A DNA stretch of 64,000 bases from an uncultured Collinsella sp. GTDB taxonomy: Bacteria; Actinomycetota; Coriobacteriia; Coriobacteriales; Coriobacteriaceae. The stretch is taken from contig CABSYW010000003.1 in NCBI GenBank assembly GCA_902482035.1, positions 11,337-75,336 on the forward strand, read 5' to 3'. The notes beneath the pieces were generated by a model. It was not told the origin of the DNA. It saw nothing but the letters and a program-made list of their open reading frames with translations, and made no database searches. The position numbers were made by a program, and so were the translations under genes. This document shows, in pieces, positions 16,558-24,905 of this stretch (position 1 is the first letter of the stretch; every line of letters begins with the position of its first letter).

Positions 16558-17472
16558 CTAGTGGGAGGCCTCGTCGTCGAGTGCGCGCTTAATGCGGTCG
16601 CCCTCGGCAAGGAGATTCTCCAGATAGCGCTGGTCGCGCTCCTTGAGCGCACGGCTGTAGGCGCCAAGCGACTCGATCAGATGGTCGATCTCGAAGGCGA
16701 GCGCGTCGGCGTCGTCGATCATGAGCTCGGACCACATTTGCGGGTTGAGGTGCGCCACACGGGTGAGATCGCGATAGCTACCGGCCGAAAAGCCGTGGTG
16801 GACCTGGGCAGTGGGGCTTTTGACGTAGGCGTTGGATACCACGTGCGCAAGCTGGCTCGTGAAGGCGATGACGCGGTCGTGCTCGGCGGCGCTGGTCACG
16901 CTGAACTTGCCAAAGCCCAGGGGGCGCACCATCTCGCGCACCTGGCCCAAAAGCTCCAGCTTAAGTGCATCGTCCACCGCGGGTGGCACGAGCACGAGCG
17001 GGGCGCCCTGGAACAGGTCGGCGCGGGAGTGCGCATAGCCCGAGTACTGCGTGCCCGCCATGGGGTGCGCACCCACAAAGTAAAAGCCGTGCTCGCGGGC
17101 AAGCTCAAAGGCGCGCTCGCACACGATGCCCTTGACACCCACCGTGTCGATCACCACGGGACCCATGATGGCGTCGGTGTCGGTGGCGTCGGCGAGCGCC
17201 TGGGCGTGCGCCTCGAGCCACTCGATGCATGCCTCGGGATAGCAGGCAAGGACGATGATGTCGCATTCGCCGAGTGTCTTGTCGTTGAGCTCTCCGGCGA
17301 CAGTGCCCATGCTGGCGGCCGTCATGACATCGTCATCGGGGTCCCAGGCCAGCACGCGAACGCCCGCCTGCGCATAGCCGCGGGCAAAACTGCCGCCGAT
17401 GAGGCCCAGGCCCACGATGCCGGCGCACTTAGGGCCGCCCTGGTTAACGCGCGCGTTTCTCACCGTACCCAC
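16558..17472 (-). CDS. tyrA: Prephenate dehydrogenase
   Basis: TyrA oxidatively decarboxylates prephenate to 4-hydroxyphenylpyruvate for tyrosine. The 304-residue protein begins with a Rossmann loop, CAGIVGLGLIGGSFARGYAQ, then VLACYPEACIEWLEA, VVIDTVGVKG, and FVGAHPMAGTQYSGYAHSRADLF, which holds the catalytic His and substrate Ser/Gly residues. There is no C-terminal ACT domain, so feedback control would have to come from the pathway's first enzyme or from transcription. GTG 17472 lies two bases after the aroF stop with GTGGAG spanning it. Confidence 0.93.
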   Translation of the reverse strand: MGTVRNARVNQGGPKCAGIVGLGLIGGSFARGYAQAGVRVLAWDPDDDVMTAASMGTVAGELNDKTLGECDIIVLACYPEACIEWLEAHAQALADATDTDAIMGPVVIDTVGVKGIVCERAFELAREHGFYFVGAHPMAGTQYSGYAHSRADLFQGAPLVLVPPAVDDALKLELLGQVREMVRPLGFGKFSVTSAAEHDRVIAFTSQLAHVVSNAYVKSPTAQVHHGFSAGSYRDLTRVAHLNPQMWSELMIDDADALAFEIDHLIESLGAYSRALKERDQRYLENLLAEGDRIKRALDDEASH

Positions 17473-17474
17473 GG

Positions 17475-18497
17475 CTACTCCACGGTTCCTTGGCAGACAA
17501 CCTCGCGGATGGCTCGGATGCGGCGCATGGTGTCGTCGAACTGATCGGGGGTGAGGGCCTGGGCGCCGTCGGACCAGGCGCGGCTCGGCTCGTCGTGGAC
17601 CTCGATCTCCAGGCCGTTGGCACCGCAGGCGGTCGCGGCGAGCGCCATGGGCTCGACGTAGCGGGTGTAGCCGGTGGCGTGGCTGGGGTCGGCGACGACG
17701 GGCAGGTGCGACAGGTGGTGCAGCACCGGCACGGCGTTGAGGTCGAAGGTATTGCGGGTGCGGGTCTCGAAGGTGCGGATGCCGCGCTCACACAGGATGA
17801 CGTTGTCGTTGCCCTCGCTCATGATGTACTCGGCGGCCATAAGCAGCTCATCGATCGTGCCGGACATGCCGCGCTTGAGCAGAATCGGGGTCTGAGTCTT
17901 GCCGACCTCCTTGAGCAGGGGGAAGTTCTGGGCGTTGCGGGCGCCGATCTGCATGACGTCAATCTTCTTGTCCAAGAAGACCTGCACGTCGCGTGGATCC
18001 ATGATCTCGGTGACGATCGGCATGTCGAGCTCGGCAGACGCCTCGCACAGCAGGTCGAGGCCGGCGGGGCCCATGCCCTGGTAGGCGTAGGGGGAGGTGC
18101 GGGGCTTGTAGGCACCGCCGCGCAGCATCGTGGCGCCGGCGGCCTTCACGCGGCGTGCGATGCGGATGAGGTTCTCGCCCTCGACGGAGCAGGGACCGGC
18201 GATGACCTGGAACTGGTCGCCACCGATCTTGACGCCGTGACCGCAGTCGATGACGGAGTCCTCGGGGTGGAACTTGCGGTTGGCACGCTTAAAAGGCTCG
18301 GAGACGCGTTGCACGCGCTCGACGACATCCATGGATTCGAGCAGGAACGGGTCGATCTTGGTCGTATCGCCCACCAGGCCGATGATGGTCTCGTTCTCGC
18401 CGCGCGAGACATCGGTCTTCAGGCCCTTTTTCTCAATCCAGCTGACGATATGGCTGACGGCCTCGTCGCTGGCGCTCTGCTTTAAAATAGCAATCAT
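17475..18497 (-). CDS. aroF: DAHP synthase, AroF type I-beta
   Basis: First enzyme of the pathway, condensing PEP and erythrose-4-phosphate. The 340-residue protein has a short N-terminal ferredoxin-like regulatory domain (IAILKQSASDEAVSHIVSWIEKKGL, about 1-70) found in Thermotoga-type enzymes that are inhibited by Phe or Tyr. The barrel carries FQVIAGPCSVEGENL, LRGGAYKPRTSPYAYQG, IGARNAQNFPLL, LLKRGMSGTIDELLMAAEYI, ILCERGIRTFE, and VADPSHATG with metal ligands. ATG 18497 follows a GAGAGG ribosome site; an upstream in-frame ATG at 18545 would put the start inside the leader hairpin. As first gene of the operon it is placed to receive both leader and feedback control. Confidence 0.95.
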   Translation of the reverse strand: MIAILKQSASDEAVSHIVSWIEKKGLKTDVSRGENETIIGLVGDTTKIDPFLLESMDVVERVQRVSEPFKRANRKFHPEDSVIDCGHGVKIGGDQFQVIAGPCSVEGENLIRIARRVKAAGATMLRGGAYKPRTSPYAYQGMGPAGLDLLCEASAELDMPIVTEIMDPRDVQVFLDKKIDVMQIGARNAQNFPLLKEVGKTQTPILLKRGMSGTIDELLMAAEYIMSEGNDNVILCERGIRTFETRTRNTFDLNAVPVLHHLSHLPVVADPSHATGYTRYVEPMALAATACGANGLEIEVHDEPSRAWSDGAQALTPDQFDDTMRRIRAIREVVCQGTVE

Positions 18498-18530
18498 GGT
18501 GTGCCTCTCACCTCGATGGATAACCCTTGC

Positions 18531-18555
18531 AAAAACGGCCCGCATCGCGAGCCGT
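18531..18555 (-). promoter_or_regulatory. Terminator-like hairpin in the aro operon leader (attenuator candidate)
   Basis: Read on the minus strand, ACGGCTCGC (18555-18547), a three-base loop and GCGGGCCGT (18543-18535) form a 9-bp stem with one G-T pair, followed directly by a T-run to 18531. No leftward gene lies upstream that would need termination; the neighbours to the right are read rightward. It sits 34 bases before aroF, so premature termination in the operon leader is the simplest reading. Confidence 0.6.
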
Positions 18556-18575
18556 GTATATATGGTGCATGAGAG

Positions 18576-18584
18576 TTTATACTA
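18576..18584 (-). promoter_or_regulatory. -10-like sequence upstream of aroF
   Basis: On the minus strand TAGTATAAA lies just upstream of the attenuator-like hairpin; TTAGAA 17 bases further upstream of TAGTAT is a mediocre -35. This is a weak promoter assignment. Confidence 0.3.
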
Positions 18585-18660
18585 TCTGACTCGCTTTTGC
18601 CTTCTAAAGTGGGCCGTTGCGCCGCGTCTTCCTCGGAATTGCAAAGCTTTTTCTTTTATT

Positions 18661-18690
18661 TTGATAGCCCGTGGTGCACTTGGGTATAAT
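18661..18690 (+). promoter_or_regulatory. Promoter of tRNA-Arg(CCG)
   Basis: TTGATA (18661-18666), an 18-base spacer and a perfect TATAAT (18685-18690) lie 11 bases before the tRNA. Confidence 0.65.
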
Positions 18691-18701
18691 GCCAAACGTT
18701 G

Positions 18702-18778
18702 GCCCTATTAGCTCAGGGGATTAGAGCGTCTGCCTCCGGAGCAGAAGGCCGTTGGTTCGAATCCAACATGGGGCACCA
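18702..18778 (+). tRNA. tRNA-Arg (anticodon CCG)
   Basis: Acceptor arms GCCCTAT (18702-18708) and ATGGGGC (18768-18774) pair with one G-T; D-arm GCTC/GAGC, anticodon stem TCTGC/GCAGA around CTCCGGA giving anticodon CCG, TTCGAAT loop and encoded CCA are present. It reads CGG. Confidence 0.95.
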
Positions 18779-18789
18779 TCGAACGTAAG

Positions 18790-18823
18790 ACCGTCCGAAC
18801 CTCGCATGGTCCGGGCGGTTTTT
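18790..18823 (+). terminator. Terminator after tRNA-Arg(CCG)
   Basis: A 12-base imperfect stem (arms 18790-18801 and 18808-18819; one mismatch, one G-T pair) is followed by TTTTT. Confidence 0.75.
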
Positions 18824-18854
18824 CTTATACCGACGCGACGTGATGGGACGTGGT

Positions 18855-21578
18855 ATGGCAGCAACGGATATCGAGCGCGGACTCTCGACCGCCGAGGTCG
18901 AGGAGCGCATCGCCGCCGGTAAGATCAACCGCAACATGGAGCGCAAGACCAAGTCGGTCAAAGAGCTCATCATCGAGAACCTCTGCACGCTGTTCAATTT
19001 GATCAACGTGATCTTGGCGTTCCTGGTCATTTTGACCGGTTCGTTTAAGAATCTGACGTTCCTGTTCGTGGTGTTCTTGAACACCGCTATCGGCGTCATT
19101 CAGTCCATGCGTTCCAAGAAGATGGTCGATAAGCTCACGCTTCTGACCTCTAAGAAGGCCATCGCGGTGCGCGACGGTGCCGAGGTGGAGCTCGACTTGG
19201 ACCAGATCGTGCTCGACGACATCATCCGCCTGGGGCGCGGCGATCAGATTCCCGCTGACGCCGTGGTGGTTTCGGGCGAGGCGCTCGTGAACGAGAGCCT
19301 GCTGACGGGCGAGAGCGACCTTATTAAGAAACAGCCCGGTTCCGAGCTCATGAGCGGCAGCTTTATCGACTCGGGCCTGCTGCGCGCCCGCGTGATCCAT
19401 GTCGGCGCCGACAACTACGTGGCCAAAATTAATAACGAGGCCAAGTACGTCAAAAAGGTCAATTCCGAGATCATGAACGCGCTTAACGCCATCGTGCGCT
19501 TTGCGAGCATCATCATGATCCCGCTCGGTTTGGCGTTGTTTGCCTCGAGTGTGAGCGAGCTGTGGGATGCCGCGGGAACCCCGGGCGATAGCGCACTTTC
19601 GTGGTGCTTCTCCGAGCTGTTGGCTGGTCATGTGCCTTCGTCGGCGCTGCTGTCCACGGTGGGCGCCCTGCTGGGCATGATCCCGCAAGGCCTGGTGCTG
19701 CTGACCTCGTCGGTGCTCGCCATCGCCACGGTGCGCCTGGCCCGCCGCAAGGTGCTGGCGCAGCAGCTCTACTGCATCGATACGCTCGCTCGCGTCGACG
19801 TGCTGTGCCTGGACAAGACGGGCACCATCACGTCGGGCCGCATGGAGGTCGAGGGCACGTATCCGCTGCCGGTTGAGGGCGTGAGCCTAGGCGCCGGCTC
19901 GGACGAGGCGGCCGTTCCCGTCGATACCACAGTGCTCGATTTTGCGCTGGCTAACGTCGCGCGTGCGACTTCGGCCGATGCCAACGAGACCTGCCAGGCG
20001 CTGCTCAACTATTACGCCGATCGCCCGGTCGAGGTGTCTGAGCCGCTGTCGGTCATTCCGTTCTCGTCCTCCAAAAAGTGGAGCGGCGCGTCGTTTGCGC
20101 AGGGCTCCTATGTGATGGGTGCCGCGCAGTTTGTGCTCTCTGATCGTGTGTTTTCGCAGGTCGAGAACCGTGTCGCCGAGCTTGCCGATACCTGCCGCGT
20201 GCTCGTGGTAGCGCGCGTGGACGGCTTTACGCCCGATGGCGATATGGTGGGCGAGGCCGAGCCCGTGGGCTTTGTAACCATCCGCGACGAGATTCGTACC
20301 TCGGCGGCCGAGACCATCGGCTACTTTAACGAGCAGGGCGTGACCCTCAACGTGATCAGCGGCGACGACCCGCGTACGGTGTCGTCGATCGCGCGCGTGG
20401 TGGGCGTGCCGGGGGCGGACGCTTATGTGGACGCCACGACGCTCGATACGCCGGCCAAGCTCGATGCCGCAGTGGACCGCTACCATGTCTTTGGTCGTGT
20501 GACCCCGCAGCAGAAGCGTGAGCTCGTGCAGGCGCTCAAGCGCCGCGAGCACACCGTGGCCATGACGGGCGACGGCGTCAACGACGTGCTGGCGCTCAAG
20601 GAGGCCGACTGCTCCGTGGCCATGGCGGCCGGCTCCGATGCCGCGCGCAACGTGGCCGAGATCGTACTCGTCGACAACGACTTTGCCTCGATGCCCGCCG
20701 TGGTGGCCGAGGGCCGTCGCTCCATCAACAACCTGCAGCGTTCGGCCTCGCTATTCCTGACCAAGACGCTGTTCTCGATGGGCCTGGCGGCGCTGTGTAT
20801 CGCGCTGCCGCCGTACCCCTTCGAGCCTATCCAGATGACGCTCATCAACTTCTTTTGCATCGGCGCGCCGGGCTTTGTGTTGGGCCTGGAGCCCAACAAC
20901 GCCCGCGTGAAGGGGTCATTCTTGACCAACGTACTCAAGCGCGCACTGCCGGCGTCGATTGCGGTCATTTTGGCTGCGGCGCTCGATATCTTTGTGGCGC
21001 GCGTGTTTGGCTTTAGCCAGCTCACACTGTCTACGATGTGCCTGCTTACGTCGTGCGCGGCGAGCGTCAGCCTGATCTGGCGCATCTCGCAGCCTCTCAC
21101 GCCCTTACGTGTGGTGCTATTTGTGTTTGTAGTCGCCGGCATCCTGGTGGGCGTTATCGGATTCCCGGAGCTGCTGTCTATTGCCAACCTGTCGATAGGC
21201 CAGATGGTTATCTTGGCTGTCATCGTGGTCTTTACCTGCTCGGTGTTCTTTAAGCTCGCCACGATGATGGATTCGCTCAAGCCGCGTCGTCGTCATGCCG
21301 CAACTGGTTTTGGCCGTGGTGTGCGCGTTCACCTGGGTCGCGGTGGCGGCAAGGTGAGCTCGACGGGTTCGACGGCCGAACGTTTTGCCAAGCGCGTCGC
21401 CGCCGACATGGCGCAGCGCCGCGAAGATCGCACCGCTCGCGAGGCCGAGGCCCGCGCACTCGAGGGCGTGGCCCAGGCCCAGCCCAAGAAAAAGAAGAGT
21501 ACCGGAGCTAAGCGCTCTCGTGTGACCAAGTCCGCCCAAGGCATCAAAGTCTCGATGCCAAGCAAAAAGAAGAAGTAG
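18855..21578 (+). CDS. Cation-transporting P-type ATPase with lysine-rich tail
   Basis: A 907-residue P-type ATPase. The phosphorylation site CLDKTGTIT has its Asp at 320; LLTGESD is the actuator-domain TGES loop; TGDGVNDVLALKEADCSVAMAAGSDAARNVAE is the hinge region. About eight to ten hydrophobic segments are seen, four of them before the DKTGT site. The overall pattern, including NLQRSASLFLTKTLFS and FEPIQMTLINFF, resembles the CtpE-like group thought to export calcium; no heavy-metal CPx motif or N-terminal metal domain is present. The last roughly 100 residues are an unusual Arg/Lys-rich tail ending in repeated Lys blocks. ATG 18855 has GGGA six bases upstream; GTG 18840 and ATG 18843 lack a ribosome site. 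Substrate is inferred. Confidence 0.88.
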   Translation: MAATDIERGLSTAEVEERIAAGKINRNMERKTKSVKELIIENLCTLFNLINVILAFLVILTGSFKNLTFLFVVFLNTAIGVIQSMRSKKMVDKLTLLTSKKAIAVRDGAEVELDLDQIVLDDIIRLGRGDQIPADAVVVSGEALVNESLLTGESDLIKKQPGSELMSGSFIDSGLLRARVIHVGADNYVAKINNEAKYVKKVNSEIMNALNAIVRFASIIMIPLGLALFASSVSELWDAAGTPGDSALSWCFSELLAGHVPSSALLSTVGALLGMIPQGLVLLTSSVLAIATVRLARRKVLAQQLYCIDTLARVDVLCLDKTGTITSGRMEVEGTYPLPVEGVSLGAGSDEAAVPVDTTVLDFALANVARATSADANETCQALLNYYADRPVEVSEPLSVIPFSSSKKWSGASFAQGSYVMGAAQFVLSDRVFSQVENRVAELADTCRVLVVARVDGFTPDGDMVGEAEPVGFVTIRDEIRTSAAETIGYFNEQGVTLNVISGDDPRTVSSIARVVGVPGADAYVDATTLDTPAKLDAAVDRYHVFGRVTPQQKRELVQALKRREHTVAMTGDGVNDVLALKEADCSVAMAAGSDAARNVAEIVLVDNDFASMPAVVAEGRRSINNLQRSASLFLTKTLFSMGLAALCIALPPYPFEPIQMTLINFFCIGAPGFVLGLEPNNARVKGSFLTNVLKRALPASIAVILAAALDIFVARVFGFSQLTLSTMCLLTSCAASVSLIWRISQPLTPLRVVLFVFVVAGILVGVIGFPELLSIANLSIGQMVILAVIVVFTCSVFFKLATMMDSLKPRRRHAATGFGRGVRVHLGRGGGKVSSTGSTAERFAKRVAADMAQRREDRTAREAEARALEGVAQAQPKKKKSTGAKRSRVTKSAQGIKVSMPSKKKK

Positions 21579-21632
21579 CTACGCGCCCTGGCGATGTTGA
21601 ATTGGTGCCTTGTTCCTGTGGGGCCGTGGCGA

Positions 21633-21641
21633 TGTTATGCT
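21633..21641 (+). promoter_or_regulatory. Extended -10 before the zinc-ribbon gene
   Basis: TGTTATGCT is an extended -10 (TG-n-TATGCT); the nearest -35-like TTGTTC is 20 bases upstream, so the match is weak. Confidence 0.3.
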
Positions 21642-21681
21642 CTAACCTCGATTGTTTGAATTGCTTCGAAAAGAGGATGCC

Positions 21682-22824
21682 GTGATCTGCCCGCATTGCC
21701 TTAAGACTATCGAGGACGGCGCCTCGTTCTGCCCCTACTGCAACGCCTATGTGGGTCCGGGCGATGGTCCCGAGCACACCGAGTTCGTGTTCTGTGAGGG
21801 CTGCGGTGCCCGTCTTTCTCCGCATGATCGCACGTGCCCAAAATGCGGACGCCCTGCTCCGGGTATCCTCTCCGAGGACGCGGCCGCATCCGACCTGGCA
21901 GCGGGCCGCACGGCGGGCTTTCCGCGCCTAACGCAAGAGCAGATCGATACCGAGGTGCCTCATGCGCCCGCCTCGGCTGCCGCGGTTCTTTCGGACGCCG
22001 CCGATCCTAACGAGACCTGCGTGCTGCCGGCTTTCGATAAGGATTTCGGTATCCCCAAGGTCGATATTCCCACGCCCGTTTCCCTGCATGACGATGCTCA
22101 AAAACCCAAGCGCAAGGTGCATCCCGACGAGGACGCCTATCACAAGCACAAGCGTCATATCCCCAAGCCGCTCATCGTCATCGCGGTCCTTGCCGTCGTT
22201 TGCGGCGGTGCCTATTGGTTCGTGACGGCCGATCCCATGGGTGTCATGCCTGCCTTCTACGACCAGTTTGGCCAGGCTGCGCAGACGACCTTCCCCACGC
22301 GCCAAAAGGGCGAGGCGACTGAGGACGATACCAAGCAGGACGATTCTGCCGAGGTGGTCCAGGAAGAAACCGTGCTCACCGATGATCAGCTCTATACCAG
22401 ACTCGACGGTCTGTATCAGACCATCGTGTCCTACGGTGATGAGGACCAGATCGGCGAGGTCATCGATTCCTTTAACAACGGCTATCTCCGAACGCCGCTG
22501 TCCACCCGCCAGGAGCTGTCGCAGAGTGCCTACGCCCTGCGCGACCAGATCAAAAAGACGCAAGATGAGCTTAACAACCTTAAGTATCAGGACGATACGG
22601 TCTATGCGGACGACATCGCCCACTTAAAGCAGCTTGCCGAGTGGATGTACGAGCGTGTCGACGTGATCTGTCAGAGCTGGGACATCTCGCTGGCCATTCC
22701 CGATGGTGAGTCGATGAGTTCCCACCAAAGCGATATCCTGGCGCCCATCGCGCAGGGCGGCAACAGCGCACTGAACCAGTACGACGCCAATGTGGGTTCC
22801 TGGAAGCCGCAGCAGCGTTCCTAA
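21682..22824 (+). CDS. Zinc-ribbon membrane protein of unknown function
   Basis: A 380-residue protein with two zinc ribbons at the N-terminus: Cys3-Cys6/Cys17-Cys20 and Cys38-Cys41/Cys52-Cys55. A low-complexity linker with a cluster of Lys and His (KRKVHPDEDAYHKHKRHIPK) leads to one membrane segment at about 161-182. The external C-terminal half is polar and probably helical, with an acidic stretch (EATEDDTKQDDSAEVVQEE) just after the membrane. Ribbon-plus-one-helix proteins of this kind are common in Firmicutes and Actinobacteria and usually unassigned. GTG 21682 gives MICPHC and has AAGAGGA upstream. No enzyme motif is seen. Confidence 0.75.
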   Translation: MICPHCLKTIEDGASFCPYCNAYVGPGDGPEHTEFVFCEGCGARLSPHDRTCPKCGRPAPGILSEDAAASDLAAGRTAGFPRLTQEQIDTEVPHAPASAAAVLSDAADPNETCVLPAFDKDFGIPKVDIPTPVSLHDDAQKPKRKVHPDEDAYHKHKRHIPKPLIVIAVLAVVCGGAYWFVTADPMGVMPAFYDQFGQAAQTTFPTRQKGEATEDDTKQDDSAEVVQEETVLTDDQLYTRLDGLYQTIVSYGDEDQIGEVIDSFNNGYLRTPLSTRQELSQSAYALRDQIKKTQDELNNLKYQDDTVYADDIAHLKQLAEWMYERVDVICQSWDISLAIPDGESMSSHQSDILAPIAQGGNSALNQYDANVGSWKPQQRS

Positions 22825-22862
22825 AATTAGTTCGCCATAGTCGGCATAACCTACGTGCGCAA

Positions 22863-22892
22863 TTGATGTAAGCGCATGCTTATTGCTACAAT
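22863..22892 (+). promoter_or_regulatory. Promoter of the cyclophilin gene
   Basis: TTGATG (22863-22868), 18-base spacer, TACAAT (22887-22892) with an extended TG two positions before it; the start codon is 40 bases downstream. Confidence 0.65.
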
Positions 22893-22931
22893 TCGTACAA
22901 ATATGCTTTAAACGCACGAGGAAGGAACCAC

Positions 22932-23474
22932 ATGTTTGGTTTTAAGAAAGAGCTCTACACGCCCGAGTATCAGCTTGCCGGCGACGAGTGCGCCGTTATC
23001 GAGACGTCGAAGGGTACCATCAAGGTCAAGTTTGACGGCGAGGGCGCTCCCATTCATGTCGCGAACTTCTGCGAGCTTTCTACGATGGGCTTCTATGATG
23101 GCCTTAAGTTCCATCGCTATGTGCCCGGTTTTGTCATCCAGGGCGGCGACCCCAATACCCGCGATATGTCCGGCGCCGACGTCGCCGCTGGTCTTGAGGG
23201 CCCCGACGGCATGCCCGGTACCGGTGGCCCCGGCTACTGCATCAAGGGCGAGTTTGCCACCAATCCGCGCAACAGCCATGTCGATGGTGCCCTTGCCATG
23301 GCACGCTCCATGGACCCCGATTCCGCGGGTTCGCAGTTCTACTTCTGCCTGGGCGCCCAGCATAACCTCGATTCCGGTTACACCGTCTTTGGTACCACGG
23401 TCGAGGGTCTCGATGTGATTTCGCAGCTGCGTGCCGGCGACGAGATCGTCCATGTCGAGATCGTTCACGAGTAA
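22932..23474 (+). CDS. Cyclophilin-type peptidyl-prolyl isomerase
   Basis: A 180-residue single-domain cyclophilin that catalyses proline isomerisation during folding. LKFHRYVPGFVIQGGDP contains the catalytic Arg in the FHR-type motif, followed by AMARSMDPDSAGSQFYFCLG and YTVFGTTVEGLDVI, all standard. It has no signal peptide, so it is cytoplasmic. ATG 22932 follows GAGGAAGGAA. Its own promoter precedes it; the TPR membrane protein follows after 11 bases and is probably cotranscribed. Confidence 0.94.
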   Translation: MFGFKKELYTPEYQLAGDECAVIETSKGTIKVKFDGEGAPIHVANFCELSTMGFYDGLKFHRYVPGFVIQGGDPNTRDMSGADVAAGLEGPDGMPGTGGPGYCIKGEFATNPRNSHVDGALAMARSMDPDSAGSQFYFCLGAQHNLDSGYTVFGTTVEGLDVISQLRAGDEIVHVEIVHE

Positions 23475-23485
23475 AGGGGACTTCC

Positions 23486-24790
23486 TTGAATAGCCAGCTG
23501 ATCCAACAGGGCCGCGCCGCTTACCGCGCGGGTGATTTTTCCGCTGCAGCCCAGATGCTTGGGGCGGCAAAGACTCCCGATGAGATTATGGGCGAGGCCG
23601 ATCACCTTCGTGGCAACGCCTTGATGCACCTGGGCATGTATGCCGAGGCCGCCGAGGCTTATGCTGCCGCCCTCAACGACGGCACCTACGGCAAGCGCGG
23701 CGCGCTGCTCACCAACCGCGGCAAGGCGCTCGCCGCCGTGGGCGACTACACGACGGCCGCCCAGGCGTTCTCTGCTGCTACGCAGGATGCTTCCTATGCC
23801 ACGCCGTTCAAGGCCTATCTGGGCCTGGGCAATGCGCTGTTCCAGTCGGGCGATTATGCCAACGCAGGTACTGCCTTCCGTCAGGCTGCCATCGACGGCG
23901 CCAATCCGGCTCCTGCCGCCGCACTCGGCAAGCTCGGTCGTTGCTTCATTAAGCTCGGCCGTCCGGCGGATGCCGTGGAGACCTACCGTACGGCTATCGA
24001 CTTTGCCGGTCCCCGTGACGACACGCGCGCGCTCAACGCCGGCATGGGTCAGGCGCTTTCTGCCGCCGGCCGTCCCTCCGACGCACTCGACGCCTTTAAC
24101 GCCGCTACTGCCGATGGCATCTACCAGCTTACCTCCGAGCAGGCCGATGAGCTTGCCCGCGTGCACGATTCGCTTGCCGCGCTGTCTGCCCAGACGGCTA
24201 TGGCCACGGCTCCGGCGCCTGCGATGGACGCTCCTGCCGTCGATCCGCTCGATCCTACGGGCGCGACCGGTCAGTTTATGCCCGATCCCTCGGACACCGG
24301 CTTCTTTACACTGTCAGAGTCCGAGATGGTCCAGCAGGACCGTCAGGATCGTAAGCAGGCCAAGGTCCGTCGTCGCCATCGCCACACGGGTCTCAAAGTC
24401 TTCATCGTGCTGCTTCTGCTCATTTTGATTGCTGCGGGTGGTCTGGGCTTTGCCTACACGCGCGGCTTTGGCTTCCCCTCGCAGGAGTCGGTTATCACCG
24501 ATCTGTTCCAGGCTGCCGGCGACGGTGACACCGCAAAGGCCGAGTCTTGCCTGGCCTCGAGCCTGTCCGAGGACGCCAAGTCGATGATCATCTCCTCGAT
24601 TCCGCAGGGCGCCACCGTGTCCGTCGAGGGCATGGATCAGTCCATGACCGAGACGACTGCCAAGGTCAAGGCTTCGCTGTCCAAGGGCGGCGAGCAGGAG
24701 TACACCGTCAAATTCGTGCGCTCCGACAATCATATCGGCTGGGCCGTTTCCTCGCTCGATATGGATTTCTCGGCTGCTGACAACCAGTAG
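23486..24790 (+). CDS. TPR-repeat membrane protein
   Basis: A 434-residue protein. Residues 1 to about 230 are alanine-rich tetratricopeptide-like helices (GRAAYRAGDFSAAAQML, AEAAEAYAAALNDGTYG, GLGNALFQSGDYANAGTAF, GRCFIKLGRPADAVETYR). A linker rich in Ala, Pro and Asp is followed by a basic patch and a membrane segment at about 303-325 (VFIVLLLLILIAAGGLGFAY). The external C-terminus of about 105 residues (DLFQAAGDGDTAKAESCLA...) resembles DUF4878-type lipoprotein-like domains. TTG 23486 is used because AAAGGGGA lies upstream. A scaffold or envelope-assembly role is possible; no catalytic motif is visible. Confidence 0.8.
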   Translation: MNSQLIQQGRAAYRAGDFSAAAQMLGAAKTPDEIMGEADHLRGNALMHLGMYAEAAEAYAAALNDGTYGKRGALLTNRGKALAAVGDYTTAAQAFSAATQDASYATPFKAYLGLGNALFQSGDYANAGTAFRQAAIDGANPAPAAALGKLGRCFIKLGRPADAVETYRTAIDFAGPRDDTRALNAGMGQALSAAGRPSDALDAFNAATADGIYQLTSEQADELARVHDSLAALSAQTAMATAPAPAMDAPAVDPLDPTGATGQFMPDPSDTGFFTLSESEMVQQDRQDRKQAKVRRRHRHTGLKVFIVLLLLILIAAGGLGFAYTRGFGFPSQESVITDLFQAAGDGDTAKAESCLASSLSEDAKSMIISSIPQGATVSVEGMDQSMTETTAKVKASLSKGGEQEYTVKFVRSDNHIGWAVSSLDMDFSAADNQ

Positions 24791-24812
24791 TGACCTTATG
24801 GGATTTAGCTTT

Positions 24813-24848
24813 GCCCGGCGCTTCACCGCAAGTGAGGTGCCGGGCTTG
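24813..24848 (+). terminator. Probable terminator before mreB
   Basis: A 14-bp stem with two G-T pairs, arms about 24813-24826 and 24832-24845, and only a short T stretch after it. It separates the TPR gene from the cell-shape operon. Confidence 0.5.
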
Positions 24849-24905
24849 CGCTAGTATCATGAGCTAGTAGTTTTCCAGCAATCATCCAACACATCAGGAG
24901 TTGCG

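Noticed and set aside
18507..18570. Leader peptide for Trp/Phe-type attenuation before aroF
   Set aside because: An ATG at 18570 opens a 20-codon frame, but it has only one Phe and two Tyr and no run of them, so it does not look like a sensor peptide.
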